DNA from: Bacteroidales bacterium
Lineage (GTDB): Bacteria; Bacteroidota; Bacteroidia; Bacteroidales; BM520
Assembly (NCBI GenBank): GCA_016285515.1
Contig: JAEEQW010000007.1
Span: forward strand, 1-64,000
DNA: 64,000 bases
Direction: 5' to 3'
Positions 36,853 to 47,066 of this stretch are shown piece after piece; position 1 is the stretch's first letter, and each line of letters begins with the position of its first letter. The notes below the pieces were generated by a model, which was not told where the DNA came from, ran no database searches, and saw only the letters and a list, made by a program, of their open reading frames with translations. The position numbers and the translations under genes were made by a program.

Positions 36853-38334
36853 ATGATATCTCAATCAACACAATCCGATAAATTTGCAGGCAAGGGACTG
36901 ACTTTCGATGATGTGCTCCTTGTTCCTGCATATTCCGACATTCTCCCCAATCAAGTTGACACCACTACGAAATTCAGCAGAAACATCACTCTCAACATTC
37001 CAGTTGTCTCCGCTGCCATGGACACAGTGACAGAGTCAACGATGGCTATTGCAATGGCTCAGGAAGGCGGCATAGGCGTCATTCATAAAAACATGAGCAT
37101 TGAAAATCAGGCAAATGAAGTCAAAAAAGTCAAACGTGCTGAAAACGGAATGATTATCAATCCAGTGACCATCCATCCTGAGGCAACTGTCCGTGACGCT
37201 CTCAGCATCATGAGTGACAACAAGATAGGTGGCATTCCTGTAGTTAACGACAATGGTACTCTGATAGGCATTGTCACCAACAGGGACTTGCGTTTCGAAA
37301 GAGACATGAACAAAATGGTTTCCGCAGTCATGACCCAGGCCGACAAGCTGATAACCACAACAGAGTTCACCGATTTCATAAAAGCAGCCGACATTCTTCA
37401 GGATCACAAGATAGAAAAGCTGCCTGTAGTGGACAAGAACTTCAAGCTGATTGGACTGATAACATACAAAGACATAATAAAAATCAAGGAACGCCCGAAT
37501 GCCTGCAAGGATTCATTGGGACGTCTTCGCGTTGCAGCTGCAGTCGGCACAGCCAAGGACACACTTGAAAGAGTTGCGGCATTGGTCGAAAACAATGTCG
37601 ATGCCCTCATTATTGACACTGCACACGGGCATTCAAAGCATGTAATTGAAGTAGTAAAGCAAATAAGAAGCAAATACACCGACATAGATATCATTGTCGG
37701 CAACATAGCCACCGGAGATGCCGCACGTGATTTGGCGCGTTTGGACATTGACGGCATAAAGGTAGGCATGGGACCTGGTTCCATCTGCACCACACGTATC
37801 ATCGCCGGCATCGGTGTACCGCAGCTCACTGCAATCATGGACACCACCAACGCCATCAAAGGCAGCGGAATCCCTATCATTGCCGACGGCGGCATCCGCT
37901 ATACCGGTGACATCACCAAGGCAATTGCAGCAGGCGCAGATTCCATTATGGCAGGTTCAATGTTTGCCGGCGTGGAAGAATCACCAGGCGAGACTATCAT
38001 CCTCGAAGGCAGAAAATACAAGACATACCGTGGAATGGGCTCTCTCGAAGCCATGCAGCAAGGCTCTAAGGACAGATATTTCCAGGAAAATGTCAACGAA
38101 ACCAGAAAGCTCGTCCCTGAAGGCATTTCCGGCAGAGTGCCTTACAAAGGTTTCCTCTCGGAAGTCATCCTCCAGATTGTCGGCGGACTTCGTGCAGGCA
38201 TGGGCTACACCGGCTCACGCAACATAGCCGAACTGCAAAAAGCAAAATTCATAGAAATAACATCTTCCGGCATGAATGAAAGTCATCCACATGACATCTA
38301 CATTACCCGTGAAGCTCCTAACTATTCAAGATAA
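36853..38334 (+). CDS. guaB: IMP dehydrogenase
   Basis: 493 residues. The N-terminal GKGLTFDDVLLVPAYSDILP and two CBS domains (for example ATVRDALSIMSDNKIGGIPV) are inserted in a TIM barrel with catalytic loop GMGPGSICTTR (Cys312) and flap MGSLEAMQ. It oxidises IMP to XMP, the committed step to GMP. The start is placed at 36853 because the promoter's -7 box is at 36824-36831. Followed after one base by a PpiC gene. Confidence 0.96.
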   Translation: MISQSTQSDKFAGKGLTFDDVLLVPAYSDILPNQVDTTTKFSRNITLNIPVVSAAMDTVTESTMAIAMAQEGGIGVIHKNMSIENQANEVKKVKRAENGMIINPVTIHPEATVRDALSIMSDNKIGGIPVVNDNGTLIGIVTNRDLRFERDMNKMVSAVMTQADKLITTTEFTDFIKAADILQDHKIEKLPVVDKNFKLIGLITYKDIIKIKERPNACKDSLGRLRVAAAVGTAKDTLERVAALVENNVDALIIDTAHGHSKHVIEVVKQIRSKYTDIDIIVGNIATGDAARDLARLDIDGIKVGMGPGSICTTRIIAGIGVPQLTAIMDTTNAIKGSGIPIIADGGIRYTGDITKAIAAGADSIMAGSMFAGVEESPGETIILEGRKYKTYRGMGSLEAMQQGSKDRYFQENVNETRKLVPEGISGRVPYKGFLSEVILQIVGGLRAGMGYTGSRNIAELQKAKFIEITSSGMNESHPHDIYITREAPNYSR

Positions 38335-38335
38335 C

Positions 38336-40285
38336 ATGAAAATCAAACACTTACTGCTGGCAGCAATTCTGCTGTCAATTTCAGCATCAGTCTCTGCTCA
38401 GACCATAGTTACCATTGCCGGAGAAGAAATCCCGACCGACGATTTCGTGGCAATGTATAAGAAAAACACCATAAATGATAAAGACAAGATTAGCGTTGAC
38501 GAATACATGCAGCTGTTTATCAACTTCAAGCTGAAGGTCAAAGAGGCAGAAGAATCAGGCTTGGACAAAAGTCCTTCCTTTGTTGATGAACTCAACGGCT
38601 ACAGAGACCAGCTCGCAAAACCTTATCTCGTTGATAGCGCTGCAAATGAAAGACTCGTGGAAGAAGCATACGAAAACTCAAAATATGACATTCGCGCAAG
38701 TCACATTCTCGTCAATCTTGACAAAAACGCCTTCGGCAAAGATACGGTGGCAGCATGGAACAAAATCATGGAACTCCGCGACAGGGCACTCAAAGGCGAA
38801 GACTTCAACGAGCTTGCCTTCAAGTATTCCGATGACCCTTCTGCGAGAGACCGTGAATACCAGGGTCGCAGATATCCTGCGAACAAAGGGGATTTAGGCT
38901 ATTTCACCGCCTTCAACATGATATATCCTTTCGAGCACGTCGCATTTCAGACTAAAGTGGGCGAAGTGTCAATGCCTGTCAGAACAAACTATGGCTATCA
39001 CATAATCTACGTTACCGACCGCCAGCCTGCTATGGGCAAGTGCACCGTTTCGCACATTCTTCTCAGAGTTCCTGAGAATCACACCCATAAGGACTCTGTC
39101 CAGGTAATGAGTTATGCAACAAGCATTTATGACTCGATAATGAACGGAATGACATTTGAAGAGGCAGCCAAGAAATACTCCGAAGACAAATCATCTTCCG
39201 AAGATGGCGGCAGACTCATTCCTTTCACCTGCAACCAGATTGAATCAAACTTCATTGAAGCAATAACAAAACTCAACAATCCTGGCGATGTTTCCAAGCC
39301 TTTCTTCTCCATCTACGGATGCCATATCGTGAAGCTCACAAGCAAAGAAGGCTTTGGCACATACGATGCAGAAATCGACAAAATCAGGCACAAAGTTGCG
39401 CAAAGCGACAGAATGGCACTGGAGGTCAAATCATTATGCGACAAACTGCGCACAAAATATAACTTTAAGGAAAATGTGGATAATCTGGAGAATTTCATCC
39501 CTACAATCCTTGAAAACTTCGACAGCCTCAATTCCCTTGAAGTTGCAAATGACAAGGTGCTGTTCTCCTGTGACGGCAAATCATTCCGCCAAAGCGATTT
39601 TGTAAAGTATATCGACAAAGTAAAAGACCAAAACACTGAAAAGAGCAGTGCATCCGTCAGGACATTATACAGCAATTATGTAAATGACTGCCTGCTCAAC
39701 ATTGAAAAGGACGGACTTGCTAAGCAATATCCCGAATATCGTCTTTTGCTGCAGGAATACCACGATGGCATATTGCTTTTCGACATCAACGAAGAGAAGA
39801 TTTGGAACAAATCCACAACCGACACAGTAGGTCTGAAAAACTACTATAACAACAACAGGACACGTTATTTCTGGAAAGACCGTGCAAAAGCCACACAATT
39901 CAAGATAATCGATCCTGCCGCTGAAGCACAGGTCAGGAAACTCGTCAAGAAGAAAACTGAAGACAGAGAGATTGTGAAGATTGTCAATGACAAATCAAAG
40001 TCTTTCAGAATCATGATGGATACAGGAACATACGAATTCGGCTCCAACGTCGTCATTGACGCCGTTCCTCACAAGAAAGGTCTGTCAAAGCTCGTAACCG
40101 TTGACGGCAACAACTATTTGGTGAGAATTTATGAAATCCTTCCCGCCGGCTTCAAGTCTTTCGACGAATGCAAAGGAATGGTAATATCTGATTATCAGGA
40201 CTATCTGGAAAAGGAATGGATAAAGGAACTGAGGAACAAATATCAGGTCGAAATAAACCAAAGCGAACTGAACAAATTAAGATAA
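38336..40285 (+). CDS. Periplasmic PpiC/SurA-type peptidylprolyl isomerase
   Basis: 649 residues from ATG at 38336, one base after guaB. Signal peptide ends SVSAQ. Two parvulin-like domains are visible: the first beginning YDIRASHILVNLD and with GDLGYFTAFNMIYPFE and YGYHIIYVTDR; the second beginning KCTVSHILLRVPEN, then GGRLIPFTCNQ and YGCHIVKLTSK. The C-terminal third is helical. It probably escorts outer-membrane proteins through the periplasm. First of three consecutive SurA-like genes. Confidence 0.88.
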   Translation: MKIKHLLLAAILLSISASVSAQTIVTIAGEEIPTDDFVAMYKKNTINDKDKISVDEYMQLFINFKLKVKEAEESGLDKSPSFVDELNGYRDQLAKPYLVDSAANERLVEEAYENSKYDIRASHILVNLDKNAFGKDTVAAWNKIMELRDRALKGEDFNELAFKYSDDPSARDREYQGRRYPANKGDLGYFTAFNMIYPFEHVAFQTKVGEVSMPVRTNYGYHIIYVTDRQPAMGKCTVSHILLRVPENHTHKDSVQVMSYATSIYDSIMNGMTFEEAAKKYSEDKSSSEDGGRLIPFTCNQIESNFIEAITKLNNPGDVSKPFFSIYGCHIVKLTSKEGFGTYDAEIDKIRHKVAQSDRMALEVKSLCDKLRTKYNFKENVDNLENFIPTILENFDSLNSLEVANDKVLFSCDGKSFRQSDFVKYIDKVKDQNTEKSSASVRTLYSNYVNDCLLNIEKDGLAKQYPEYRLLLQEYHDGILLFDINEEKIWNKSTTDTVGLKNYYNNNRTRYFWKDRAKATQFKIIDPAAEAQVRKLVKKKTEDREIVKIVNDKSKSFRIMMDTGTYEFGSNVVIDAVPHKKGLSKLVTVDGNNYLVRIYEILPAGFKSFDECKGMVISDYQDYLEKEWIKELRNKYQVEINQSELNKLR

Positions 40286-40291
40286 TGTTGT

Positions 40292-41146
40292 ATGAAGAGT
40301 TGTTTCATACTTCCTGCTGCATTGATTATCATGATGACAGTTGCCTGTTCACATGCTGACCACAAAGAAGAGGTTCCTGTCGCAAGAGTATATAAGCATT
40401 ATCTATACCTGTCAGATTTCGAGGATATTTTCCCGGAGGGTGTGACTCCCCAAGACAGCGTCCAACTTGCAAAATCGTATATTGCATCCTGGGTCCGGAA
40501 CCAAGTGACACTGCATACCGCCGAAAAAAACCTCAATGCTGATGACATGAAGCAGGTAGATGAACTAATCGACAACTACCGACAGTCGCTGATACTTTAT
40601 CACTACAACAATCATGTAATCGATTCAAAGGGGAAAATCACAGTTTCCAACGCTGAAATAGAGTCGTACTATGACCACTATCCAAGCAATTTCACACTGT
40701 CGGAATGCATAATCAAGACCAAATACCTGATTATTCCCGCCAGCAACAACACAAAAAGCAATTTCTTCAAGAAATATCTAACGTCCAAAGATTCGCTTGA
40801 CATAGATGAACTGGTAAAATTTTCAAACGACTTCGCCATTAATTCCAGTTTTGACGAAAACTGGCATACACTTGATTATGTCAACGACATATTACCTGGC
40901 AATCAACAGATTACAGAAAACCAAATTGCCAATGGCAAGACATTCTTCGACATCAACAACGACATCAACAGATATATTGTTTATATCGCTGATTATATCC
41001 CTTCCGGTAATATTTCACCACTCGATTACGTTAAAGACAATATCCACAACATAATCATCAACAAAAAGAAGAAACAGATTGTAGAGGACAATGATGAAAT
41101 GTTGTACAAAGATGCTCTTGATAACAACAATATTGAAATATATTAG
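40292..41146 (+). CDS. SurA-like periplasmic lipoprotein (chaperone-like, PPIase domain not evident)
   Basis: 284 residues. Lipobox TVACS at the end of the signal peptide, then a helical N-domain (SYIASWVRNQVTLHTAEKNL) like that of SurA/PpiC proteins and an YYDHYPSNFTLSECIIKTKY segment. A canonical parvulin active site is not clearly seen. It sits between two SurA-type PPIases, 6 bases after the first and 4 before the next. It is probably a non-catalytic chaperone in the periplasm or membrane. Confidence 0.65.
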   Translation: MKSCFILPAALIIMMTVACSHADHKEEVPVARVYKHYLYLSDFEDIFPEGVTPQDSVQLAKSYIASWVRNQVTLHTAEKNLNADDMKQVDELIDNYRQSLILYHYNNHVIDSKGKITVSNAEIESYYDHYPSNFTLSECIIKTKYLIIPASNNTKSNFFKKYLTSKDSLDIDELVKFSNDFAINSSFDENWHTLDYVNDILPGNQQITENQIANGKTFFDINNDINRYIVYIADYIPSGNISPLDYVKDNIHNIIINKKKKQIVEDNDEMLYKDALDNNNIEIY

Positions 41147-41150
41147 TCAC

Positions 41151-42500
41151 ATGAAACTTAACAAAATCGCGACAATCATCTTAACATGTTGTTTATCAAC
41201 AACATGTATTGCCCAAAGCAGCAACCCAGTTGTTGAAGAGGTCATAGGTATTGTCGGTTCAGAAATAGTACTCCTGTCGGACGTGGAGACGGCTTATCTC
41301 CAATACAGTCCTCAGATGCCATCAATAACGAGGTGTGATATTTTTGATGAGCTTCTGTTCCAGAAACTGCTGTTGACGCAGGCAGAGTTAGATTCAGTAA
41401 CCGTCAGCGACTCGCAGGTTGACATGGAACTGGAGAACCGTATAAGGTATTTTGTCCAGCAGTTCGGCTCCAAAGAGAAACTGGAAGACTTCTACGGGAA
41501 GACACTTGATGACATTCGTACAGACTTCAGGGAAGCTATTGCCGACCAACTTCTTGCCGAAACAGTCAAAGGCAAAATCACAGCAAATGTGAAAGTTACG
41601 CCTACCGAGGTCAAACAGTACTACAACTCGCTTTCATGGGAACAAATCCCGGAAGTGCCCACACAGTACGAAATCGGACAGATAGTGAAAATGCCAAAAG
41701 TCGGAAGCAAAGAACTCGATGACGCCTATAAGAAGATTTCCGAAATACGACAGAGAATAATCAACGGTGAAGATTTCGCGACAATGGCAATCCTGTACTC
41801 CGAGGACAAAGGTTCAGCATCACAAGGCGGGTCCATCGGTACTGTGGGCAGAGGAGACACCTACACCGAATTCGAGGCAGCGGCATTTTCATTGAAGAAT
41901 GGTGAAATCTCCGATATAGTCAAAACCCAGGCCGGTTACCACATCATCAAAATGATATCAAGGAAAGGGGATTACATTGACGTGATTCACATACTCATCC
42001 GTCCAAAAGTGTCTCCATACGAACTTGCATCAGCAAAAGCCTATCTCGACTCTGTATATAACGTCATGATTTCAGATACCACCATGAAATTTGAAGATGC
42101 AGCCAAGAAGTTTTCCGATGAAGGCCAGAACAGTGGCGGTATTTTATCCAATCCATACACAGGCTCAACGTATTTCGATGCACAGCAACTCGGAAGCATG
42201 GACCCGTCATTATTCTTCGCCATAGACAAGATGGAGGTGGGAACCTTTTCAAAACCAATGCCTTATCAGAATTCAGAAGGCAATGACGCCTATAGGATAA
42301 TCTACCTCAAATCGAGGACAACCCCACACAAAGCCACACTTGAAACAGACTACAGTTTGGTGAAATCGCTTGCCGAGAATGAGAAAAACAACGAAGCCAT
42401 CGCCAGTTATGTAAAGGAAAAGGCCGCTCAAACCTACGTTATGATTAAAGACAGATACAAAGACTGCAACATACTAAAAAAATGGATTTCAAACGAATAA
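41151..42500 (+). CDS. SurA-type peptidylprolyl isomerase / OMP chaperone
   Basis: 449 residues from ATG at 41151; a frame open from 41091 covers the previous gene. Signal peptide ends CIAQS. The SurA N-domain (VEEVIGIVGSEIVLLSDVE) is followed by parvulin domain one (QYEIGQIVKMPKVG, then YSEDKGSASQGGSIGTVGRG and AGYHIIKMI) and a second PpiC domain (VIHILIRPKVSPYEL, GGILSNPYTG). It helps outer-membrane protein folding in the periplasm. Third of the SurA-like trio. Confidence 0.9.
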   Translation: MKLNKIATIILTCCLSTTCIAQSSNPVVEEVIGIVGSEIVLLSDVETAYLQYSPQMPSITRCDIFDELLFQKLLLTQAELDSVTVSDSQVDMELENRIRYFVQQFGSKEKLEDFYGKTLDDIRTDFREAIADQLLAETVKGKITANVKVTPTEVKQYYNSLSWEQIPEVPTQYEIGQIVKMPKVGSKELDDAYKKISEIRQRIINGEDFATMAILYSEDKGSASQGGSIGTVGRGDTYTEFEAAAFSLKNGEISDIVKTQAGYHIIKMISRKGDYIDVIHILIRPKVSPYELASAKAYLDSVYNVMISDTTMKFEDAAKKFSDEGQNSGGILSNPYTGSTYFDAQQLGSMDPSLFFAIDKMEVGTFSKPMPYQNSEGNDAYRIIYLKSRTTPHKATLETDYSLVKSLAENEKNNEAIASYVKEKAAQTYVMIKDRYKDCNILKKWISNE

Positions 42501-42518
42501 TAATGAATCAAAACAGAT

Positions 42519-43481
42519 ATGGAAAAAAACAACATAGAAAACTTTAACGAATTTGTCGCCGGATACAAGAAACTGAAAACCGAAATAGGCAGGACTATTG
42601 TCGGACAGGAAAAGGTTATTGACGATGTTCTTATAGCAATTTTCAGCAAAGGGCACGGACTGCTCGTTGGTGTTCCTGGGTTAGCAAAAACACTGTTAAT
42701 CAGCACAATAGCCAACGCATTAGACCTTTCATTCAACAGAATTCAGTTTACGCCCGACCTTATGCCATCGGACATTGTGGGTTCCGAAATACTTGACAAG
42801 GACAGAGAGTTCAAGTTTATAAAGGGACCTGTTTTCAGCAACATCATCCTCGCCGATGAAATCAACCGTACTCCTCCAAAGACACAATCGGCGCTTCTTG
42901 AAGCCATGCAGGAAAAGCAGGTCACTGCCAACGGACACAACTTCAAACTTGACGAACCGTTTTTCGTCTTGGCAACCCAGAACCCTATCGAACAGGAAGG
43001 CACATACCCGCTTCCTGAGGCGCAGCTCGACCGTTTCATGTTCAACATAGTGCTTGACTACCCTTCCATAGAAGAAGAAATCAACATTGTGAAAAACACC
43101 ACTGCAGGCGAACTTCCAAAGACCAACAAAGTCATGACCAAGGAAGAAATTCTGAGATATCAGGACCTCGTCAGACAGATACCTGTTCCGGAGAATATAT
43201 ACAAATACGCTGTTCAGCTGACATGCAGGACGCGTCCTGGCACACCCAACGCATCTGAAGTCGCCAACAAATATCTGTCATGGGGTGCAGGTCCAAGAGC
43301 CTCACAAAACCTCATTCTCGGTGCGAAATGCCATGCTGCCATCAATGGCAAGTTCTCTCCTGACATAGAAGATGTCAACGCAGTGGCAAAAACCATCCTC
43401 CGTCACAGAGTGGTCAAGAATTACAAAGCTGAGGCTGAAGGCATCACGCAGGATTATATCATCGAACAAATGCTCGACTAA
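42519..43481 (+). CDS. MoxR-family AAA ATPase
   Basis: 320 residues. Walker A GVPGLAKT, Walker [21 protein letters not shown], then [18 protein letters not shown] and the arginine finger region [11 protein letters not shown]. MoxR ATPases act as chaperones or activators, usually with VWA/DUF58 partners. None of those genes is next to it here. It follows surA by 18 bases and precedes lptB by 2 bases. Confidence 0.92.
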   Translation: MEKNNIENFNEFVAGYKKLKTEIGRTIVGQEKVIDDVLIAIFSKGHGLLVGVPGLAKTLLISTIANALDLSFNRIQFTPDLMPSDIVGSEILDKDREFKFIKGPVFSNIILADEINRTPPKTQSALLEAMQEKQVTANGHNFKLDEPFFVLATQNPIEQEGTYPLPEAQLDRFMFNIVLDYPSIEEEINIVKNTTAGELPKTNKVMTKEEILRYQDLVRQIPVPENIYKYAVQLTCRTRPGTPNASEVANKYLSWGAGPRASQNLILGAKCHAAINGKFSPDIEDVNAVAKTILRHRVVKNYKAEAEGITQDYIIEQMLD

Positions 43482-43483
43482 AC

Positions 43484-44206
43484 ATGAAGCTTTGGACCGA
43501 CAACATAGTGAAAATCTACAAAACCCGTGCTGTTGTCAACCACGTGTCAATCAACGTTCAACAGGGTGAGATAGTAGGATTGCTGGGGCCAAACGGTGCT
43601 GGTAAGACTACAAGTTTCTATATGATTGTCGGCATTATCAAACCATTGGAAGGCAAGGTGTATCTTGATGACAAGGATATAACTGCGCTACCCATGTACG
43701 AGCGTGCCAAACTTGGCATAGGCTATCTGCCGCAGGAAGTTTCAGTCTTCAGAAATCTAAGCACTGAAGACAACATCCGCTGCGTGCTTCAGTTCACCAA
43801 ACTCAGCAAGAGACAGCAAGAAGAAAGACTTGAGTCACTGTTAGACGAATTCGGTCTTACCAACGTGCGAAAGACTAAAGGGATCTCGCTGTCTGGCGGG
43901 GAGCGCCGAAGAACAGAAATAGCCCGTGCCCTCGCAATGGACCCGAAATTCATTCTCCTCGATGAACCTTTCGCCGGCGTTGACCCAATTGCCGTTGAAG
44001 ACATCCAGAACATAGTCCGTCATCTCACCGACCGCAATATCGGTGTACTTATTACCGACCACAATGTCCATGAAACACTTACTATCACAAATCGTGCTTA
44101 TCTGCTTTTTGAGGGAAAAGTCCTTAAAACAGGCACTGCTGAAGAACTCGCCGCCGATGAAATGGTAAGAAAAGTCTATCTCGGACAGAATTTCGAGCTT
44201 AGATAA
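43484..44206 (+). CDS. lptB: LPS export ABC transporter ATP-binding protein
   Basis: 240 residues. [19 protein letters not shown] (Walker A), [19 protein letters not shown] signature, [13 protein letters not shown] (Walker B), ITDHNVHET (switch His), and [10 protein letters not shown] (Q loop). Matches LptB, which drives LPS extraction from the inner membrane with LptF/G and LptC. Its permeases are not in the window. The neighbouring SurA-like genes also serve outer-membrane assembly. Confidence 0.93.
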   Translation: MKLWTDNIVKIYKTRAVVNHVSINVQQGEIVGLLGPNGAGKTTSFYMIVGIIKPLEGKVYLDDKDITALPMYERAKLGIGYLPQEVSVFRNLSTEDNIRCVLQFTKLSKRQQEERLESLLDEFGLTNVRKTKGISLSGGERRRTEIARALAMDPKFILLDEPFAGVDPIAVEDIQNIVRHLTDRNIGVLITDHNVHETLTITNRAYLLFEGKVLKTGTAEELAADEMVRKVYLGQNFELR

Positions 44207-44234
44207 ACGTCTGGAAAGCCTTTATTCTTAACAT

Positions 44235-44255
44235 TTTATGATTTTTTTTCATAAA
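44235..44255 (+). terminator. Weak AT-rich hairpin after lptB
   Basis: TTTATGA (44235-44241) pairs with TCATAAA (44249-44255) around a T7 loop. It could be a weak terminator for the guaB-lptB run, but the stem is AT-only apart from one G-C pair. Confidence 0.25.
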
Positions 44256-44291
44256 TATCTGTAAAGATAATAATATTTCAGAAAAAAACAT

Positions 44292-44299
44292 TACTTTTG
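44292..44299 (+). promoter_or_regulatory. -7 box TACTTTTG for the initiator tRNA gene
   Basis: TACTTTTG, 17 bases before the mature tRNA start. No TTTG at the ideal -33 spacing. Confidence 0.55.
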
Positions 44300-44316
44300 C
44301 AAATTGAAATTATCAC

Positions 44317-44388
<72 letters not shown>

Positions 44389-44394
44389 CAATTT

Positions 44395-44424
44395 GAAGGA
44401 CGAAATTAATCGTCCTTTTTTTTT
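44395..44424 (+). terminator. Rho-independent terminator after the tRNA
   Basis: AAGGACG (44396-44402) pairs with CGTCCTT (44411-44417) and runs into a T tract ending at 44424. It isolates the tRNA from era. Confidence 0.85.
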
Positions 44425-44446
44425 CTACAAACAATAAGTCAACGCA

Positions 44447-45322
44447 ATGGAACACAAAGCCGGATTTGTCAACATAATCGGGAAGCCCAATGCCGGGAAG
44501 TCAACACTTATGAACGCCTTGGTCGGTGAGAATCTTTCAATTATAACCAGCAAGGCACAGACCACCAGACACCGTATCATGGGTATAGTCAACGGCGAAG
44601 ACTTCCAAATAGTTTATTCCGATACTCCCGGAATCATCAATCCGTCATACAAACTGCAGAAATCAATGATGAATTTCGTGGAAGGGGCTTTTACCGATGC
44701 TGACATTTTCCTGCTGATAATCGATCCGACTGACGACTCGGACTATTCATCAATAATCACCAAAATCAAAAAGTTCAAAAGCCCGGTGGTTGTGGTTATC
44801 AACAAGATAGACCTGCTGAACGAACAGCTTGTATCCCAGCATGTTGACAAATGGTTGGAGATTTTTCCCGACTCACCTATCATACCGGCATCGGCACTGC
44901 ACAAATTCAACCTTACACCGATTTTCAACGAAATAATGGACAGGTTGCCTGTCAACCCGCCATATTATCCGAAAGACGAACTTACAGACCGGCCGGTCAG
45001 ATTCTTCGTTAGCGAAATAGTCCGCGAAAAAATACTGCTGCAGTACAAGCAGGAAATTCCTTATTCCTGTGAAGTGGTTGTCACTGATTATCAGGAAGGA
45101 AACAGTCTTGACAAAATCAGGGCTGTGATATATGTGACACACGAATCACAAAAAGGCATTATAATCGGCAAAGGCGGCAGCGCACTCAAACGTCTCGGTA
45201 CTGAGGCGCGCAAGGAAATAGAGGATTTCATCCAGAAAAAAGTGTATCTTGAACTGTTTGTGAAAGTCATGAAAGACTGGCGCGATGACTACAACAGTCT
45301 GAGACAGTTCGGATACGAATAA
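44447..45322 (+). CDS. era: GTPase Era
   Basis: 291 residues. G1 GKPNAGKST, G3 SDTPG, G4 NKID, then a KH RNA-binding domain with IIIGKGGSALKRLG and a C-terminal KVMKDWRDDYNSL. Functions in 16S rRNA maturation and small-subunit assembly. Located directly before der (24-base gap). Confidence 0.97.
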   Translation: MEHKAGFVNIIGKPNAGKSTLMNALVGENLSIITSKAQTTRHRIMGIVNGEDFQIVYSDTPGIINPSYKLQKSMMNFVEGAFTDADIFLLIIDPTDDSDYSSIITKIKKFKSPVVVVINKIDLLNEQLVSQHVDKWLEIFPDSPIIPASALHKFNLTPIFNEIMDRLPVNPPYYPKDELTDRPVRFFVSEIVREKILLQYKQEIPYSCEVVVTDYQEGNSLDKIRAVIYVTHESQKGIIIGKGGSALKRLGTEARKEIEDFIQKKVYLELFVKVMKDWRDDYNSLRQFGYE

Positions 45323-45346
45323 TAACCACTATCAAATCAGAAACAC

Positions 45347-46651
45347 ATGTCAAACATATTAGCAATTGTCGGACGACCAAACGTCGGGAAATCGACATTA
45401 TTCAACAGACTCGTAGGCTCACGCACGGCAATAGTCGATTCTGTAAGCGGTGTCACCCGTGACCGCCATTATGGAAAATCAGAATGGATAGGCTACAGTT
45501 TCTCCGTCATAGACACAGGAGGCTACGTTATAGGTTCCGATGATGTATTTGAATCGGAGATAAGCAAACAGGTGGTTCTTGCCATTGAGGAAGCAGATGT
45601 CATACTGTTCATGGTGGATGTCAACGAAGGTCTCAACGCCATGGACGAGGATGTGGCAGCGCTGTTGCGCAAGAGCAACAAACCGGTTATAGTCGCATGC
45701 AACAAGGCAGACAGCAGTGAAAAATACTTCCAAGGAGGCGATTTCTATGCATTAGGACTTGGCGAAGTATTCCCGATTTCAGCAATGACAGGCACAGGCA
45801 CAGGCGAACTCCTCGACGAAATAGTGAAATATTTCACCAAGGAAGAAGAGGAAGAGGATGTTGACTTGCCAAGATTTGCAGTAGTAGGCCGCCCTAATGT
45901 GGGCAAATCATCGATTATTAACGCCTTTCTCGGCAACGACCGCAATATAGTGACACCTGTCGCCGGCACTACCAGAGACTCAATCTACACAAAATACAAC
46001 AACTTCGGCTTCGAATTCTACCTCGTTGACACTGCAGGTGTAAGAAAAAAATCCAAAATCAACGAAGACATAGAGTTCTACTCCGTAATGCGCTCCATAA
46101 AGACCATTGAGAACAGCGATGTGTGCATACTCATGATTGATGCGACACAAGGCATAGAAGCTCAGGATCTCAACATCTTCAGCCTCATCCAACGCAACAA
46201 CAAAGGTGTGGTCGTAGTAGTCAACAAATGGGATTTAATCGAGAAAGACAGCAACACTCACCTGCACTACAGAGAAATGGTCGCTGACAAAATCGCACCA
46301 TTTAACGATGTGCCTATTATCTTCACTTCCGTATTAAACAAACAGCGCATTTACAACGTAATAGAGACTGCCATCAAAGTTTACGAAAACAAAACCCGGA
46401 AAATACCGACATCAAAGCTGAACGATGTCATGCTGCCTATCGTCAAGGAGACACCGCCACCGGTATATAAAGGCAAGACCATAAAAATCAAATATATCAC
46501 ACAACTGAAGAAGGACTACCCTGTTTTCATCTTCTTCTGCAATCTGCCACAGTACATAAAAGACCCCTACAAACGCTACATTGAGAACAAGTTGCGTCAG
46601 AATTTTGATTTCAAGGGGGTTCCGATGACGCTTTATTTCAGGGAGAAGTAA
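45347..46651 (+). CDS. der: Ribosome-assembly GTPase Der (EngA)
   Basis: 434 residues with two tandem G domains: first [21 protein letters not shown] and NKAD; second [28 protein letters not shown] and NKWD. A KH-like C-terminal domain ([13 protein letters not shown]) follows. Acts in 50S ribosomal subunit assembly. Converges on hslR, two bases away. Confidence 0.97.
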   Translation: MSNILAIVGRPNVGKSTLFNRLVGSRTAIVDSVSGVTRDRHYGKSEWIGYSFSVIDTGGYVIGSDDVFESEISKQVVLAIEEADVILFMVDVNEGLNAMDEDVAALLRKSNKPVIVACNKADSSEKYFQGGDFYALGLGEVFPISAMTGTGTGELLDEIVKYFTKEEEEEDVDLPRFAVVGRPNVGKSSIINAFLGNDRNIVTPVAGTTRDSIYTKYNNFGFEFYLVDTAGVRKKSKINEDIEFYSVMRSIKTIENSDVCILMIDATQGIEAQDLNIFSLIQRNNKGVVVVVNKWDLIEKDSNTHLHYREMVADKIAPFNDVPIIFTSVLNKQRIYNVIETAIKVYENKTRKIPTSKLNDVMLPIVKETPPPVYKGKTIKIKYITQLKKDYPVFIFFCNLPQYIKDPYKRYIENKLRQNFDFKGVPMTLYFREK

Positions 46652-46653
46652 TA

Positions 46654-47034
46654 CTAATACAGGTCCTTCAACCTATCGATTTCCCTGCGTTCCTTTTTAG
46701 TTGGACGGCCTGTTCCACGGTCTCGCCGTTCCATATTCATCATGCGGACAAATTCAACTTTGTCATATTCCTCCTGGGGTGTCAGGTCCTCCATGTATTG
46801 AGGGACAACTTTGGCACCCACACGGTTTTCAAGAATATCAACGACCTTCACGGTCCTCCACAACGGTGGCTGATGAACCTTGATTATATCCCCCACTTTG
46901 ACTGCCCGGGAAGGCTTAACATTCACATCGTCAATTGTGACTTTTCCACCGCTGCATGCCTCAGCTGACAATGTCCGAGTCTTGTACAGCCGCACACACC
47001 ATAACCATTTGTCTATTCTCACTGATTTGTCCAT
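46654..47034 (-). CDS. hslR: S4-domain RNA-binding protein, Hsp15 family
   Basis: 126 residues. An S4 domain (RIDKWLWCVRLYKTRTLSAE, then VTIDDVNVKPSRAVKVGD) is followed by a basic helical tail (RRDRGTGRPTKKERREID). Hsp15 binds stalled 50S-peptidyl-tRNA complexes. It ends 2 bases from the convergent der gene and is preceded, 32 bases upstream, by the substrate-binding lipoprotein gene. Confidence 0.92.
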   Translation of the reverse strand: MDKSVRIDKWLWCVRLYKTRTLSAEACSGGKVTIDDVNVKPSRAVKVGDIIKVHQPPLWRTVKVVDILENRVGAKVVPQYMEDLTPQEEYDKVEFVRMMNMERRDRGTGRPTKKERREIDRLKDLY

Positions 47035-47066
47035 AGTTTATGTCAATTATCTCCTGTCAATGTCGC

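Noticed and set aside
42519..43481. MoxR-VWA aerotolerance operon
   Set aside because: Only the MoxR ATPase is present; the DUF58 and VWA genes are missing and lptB follows.
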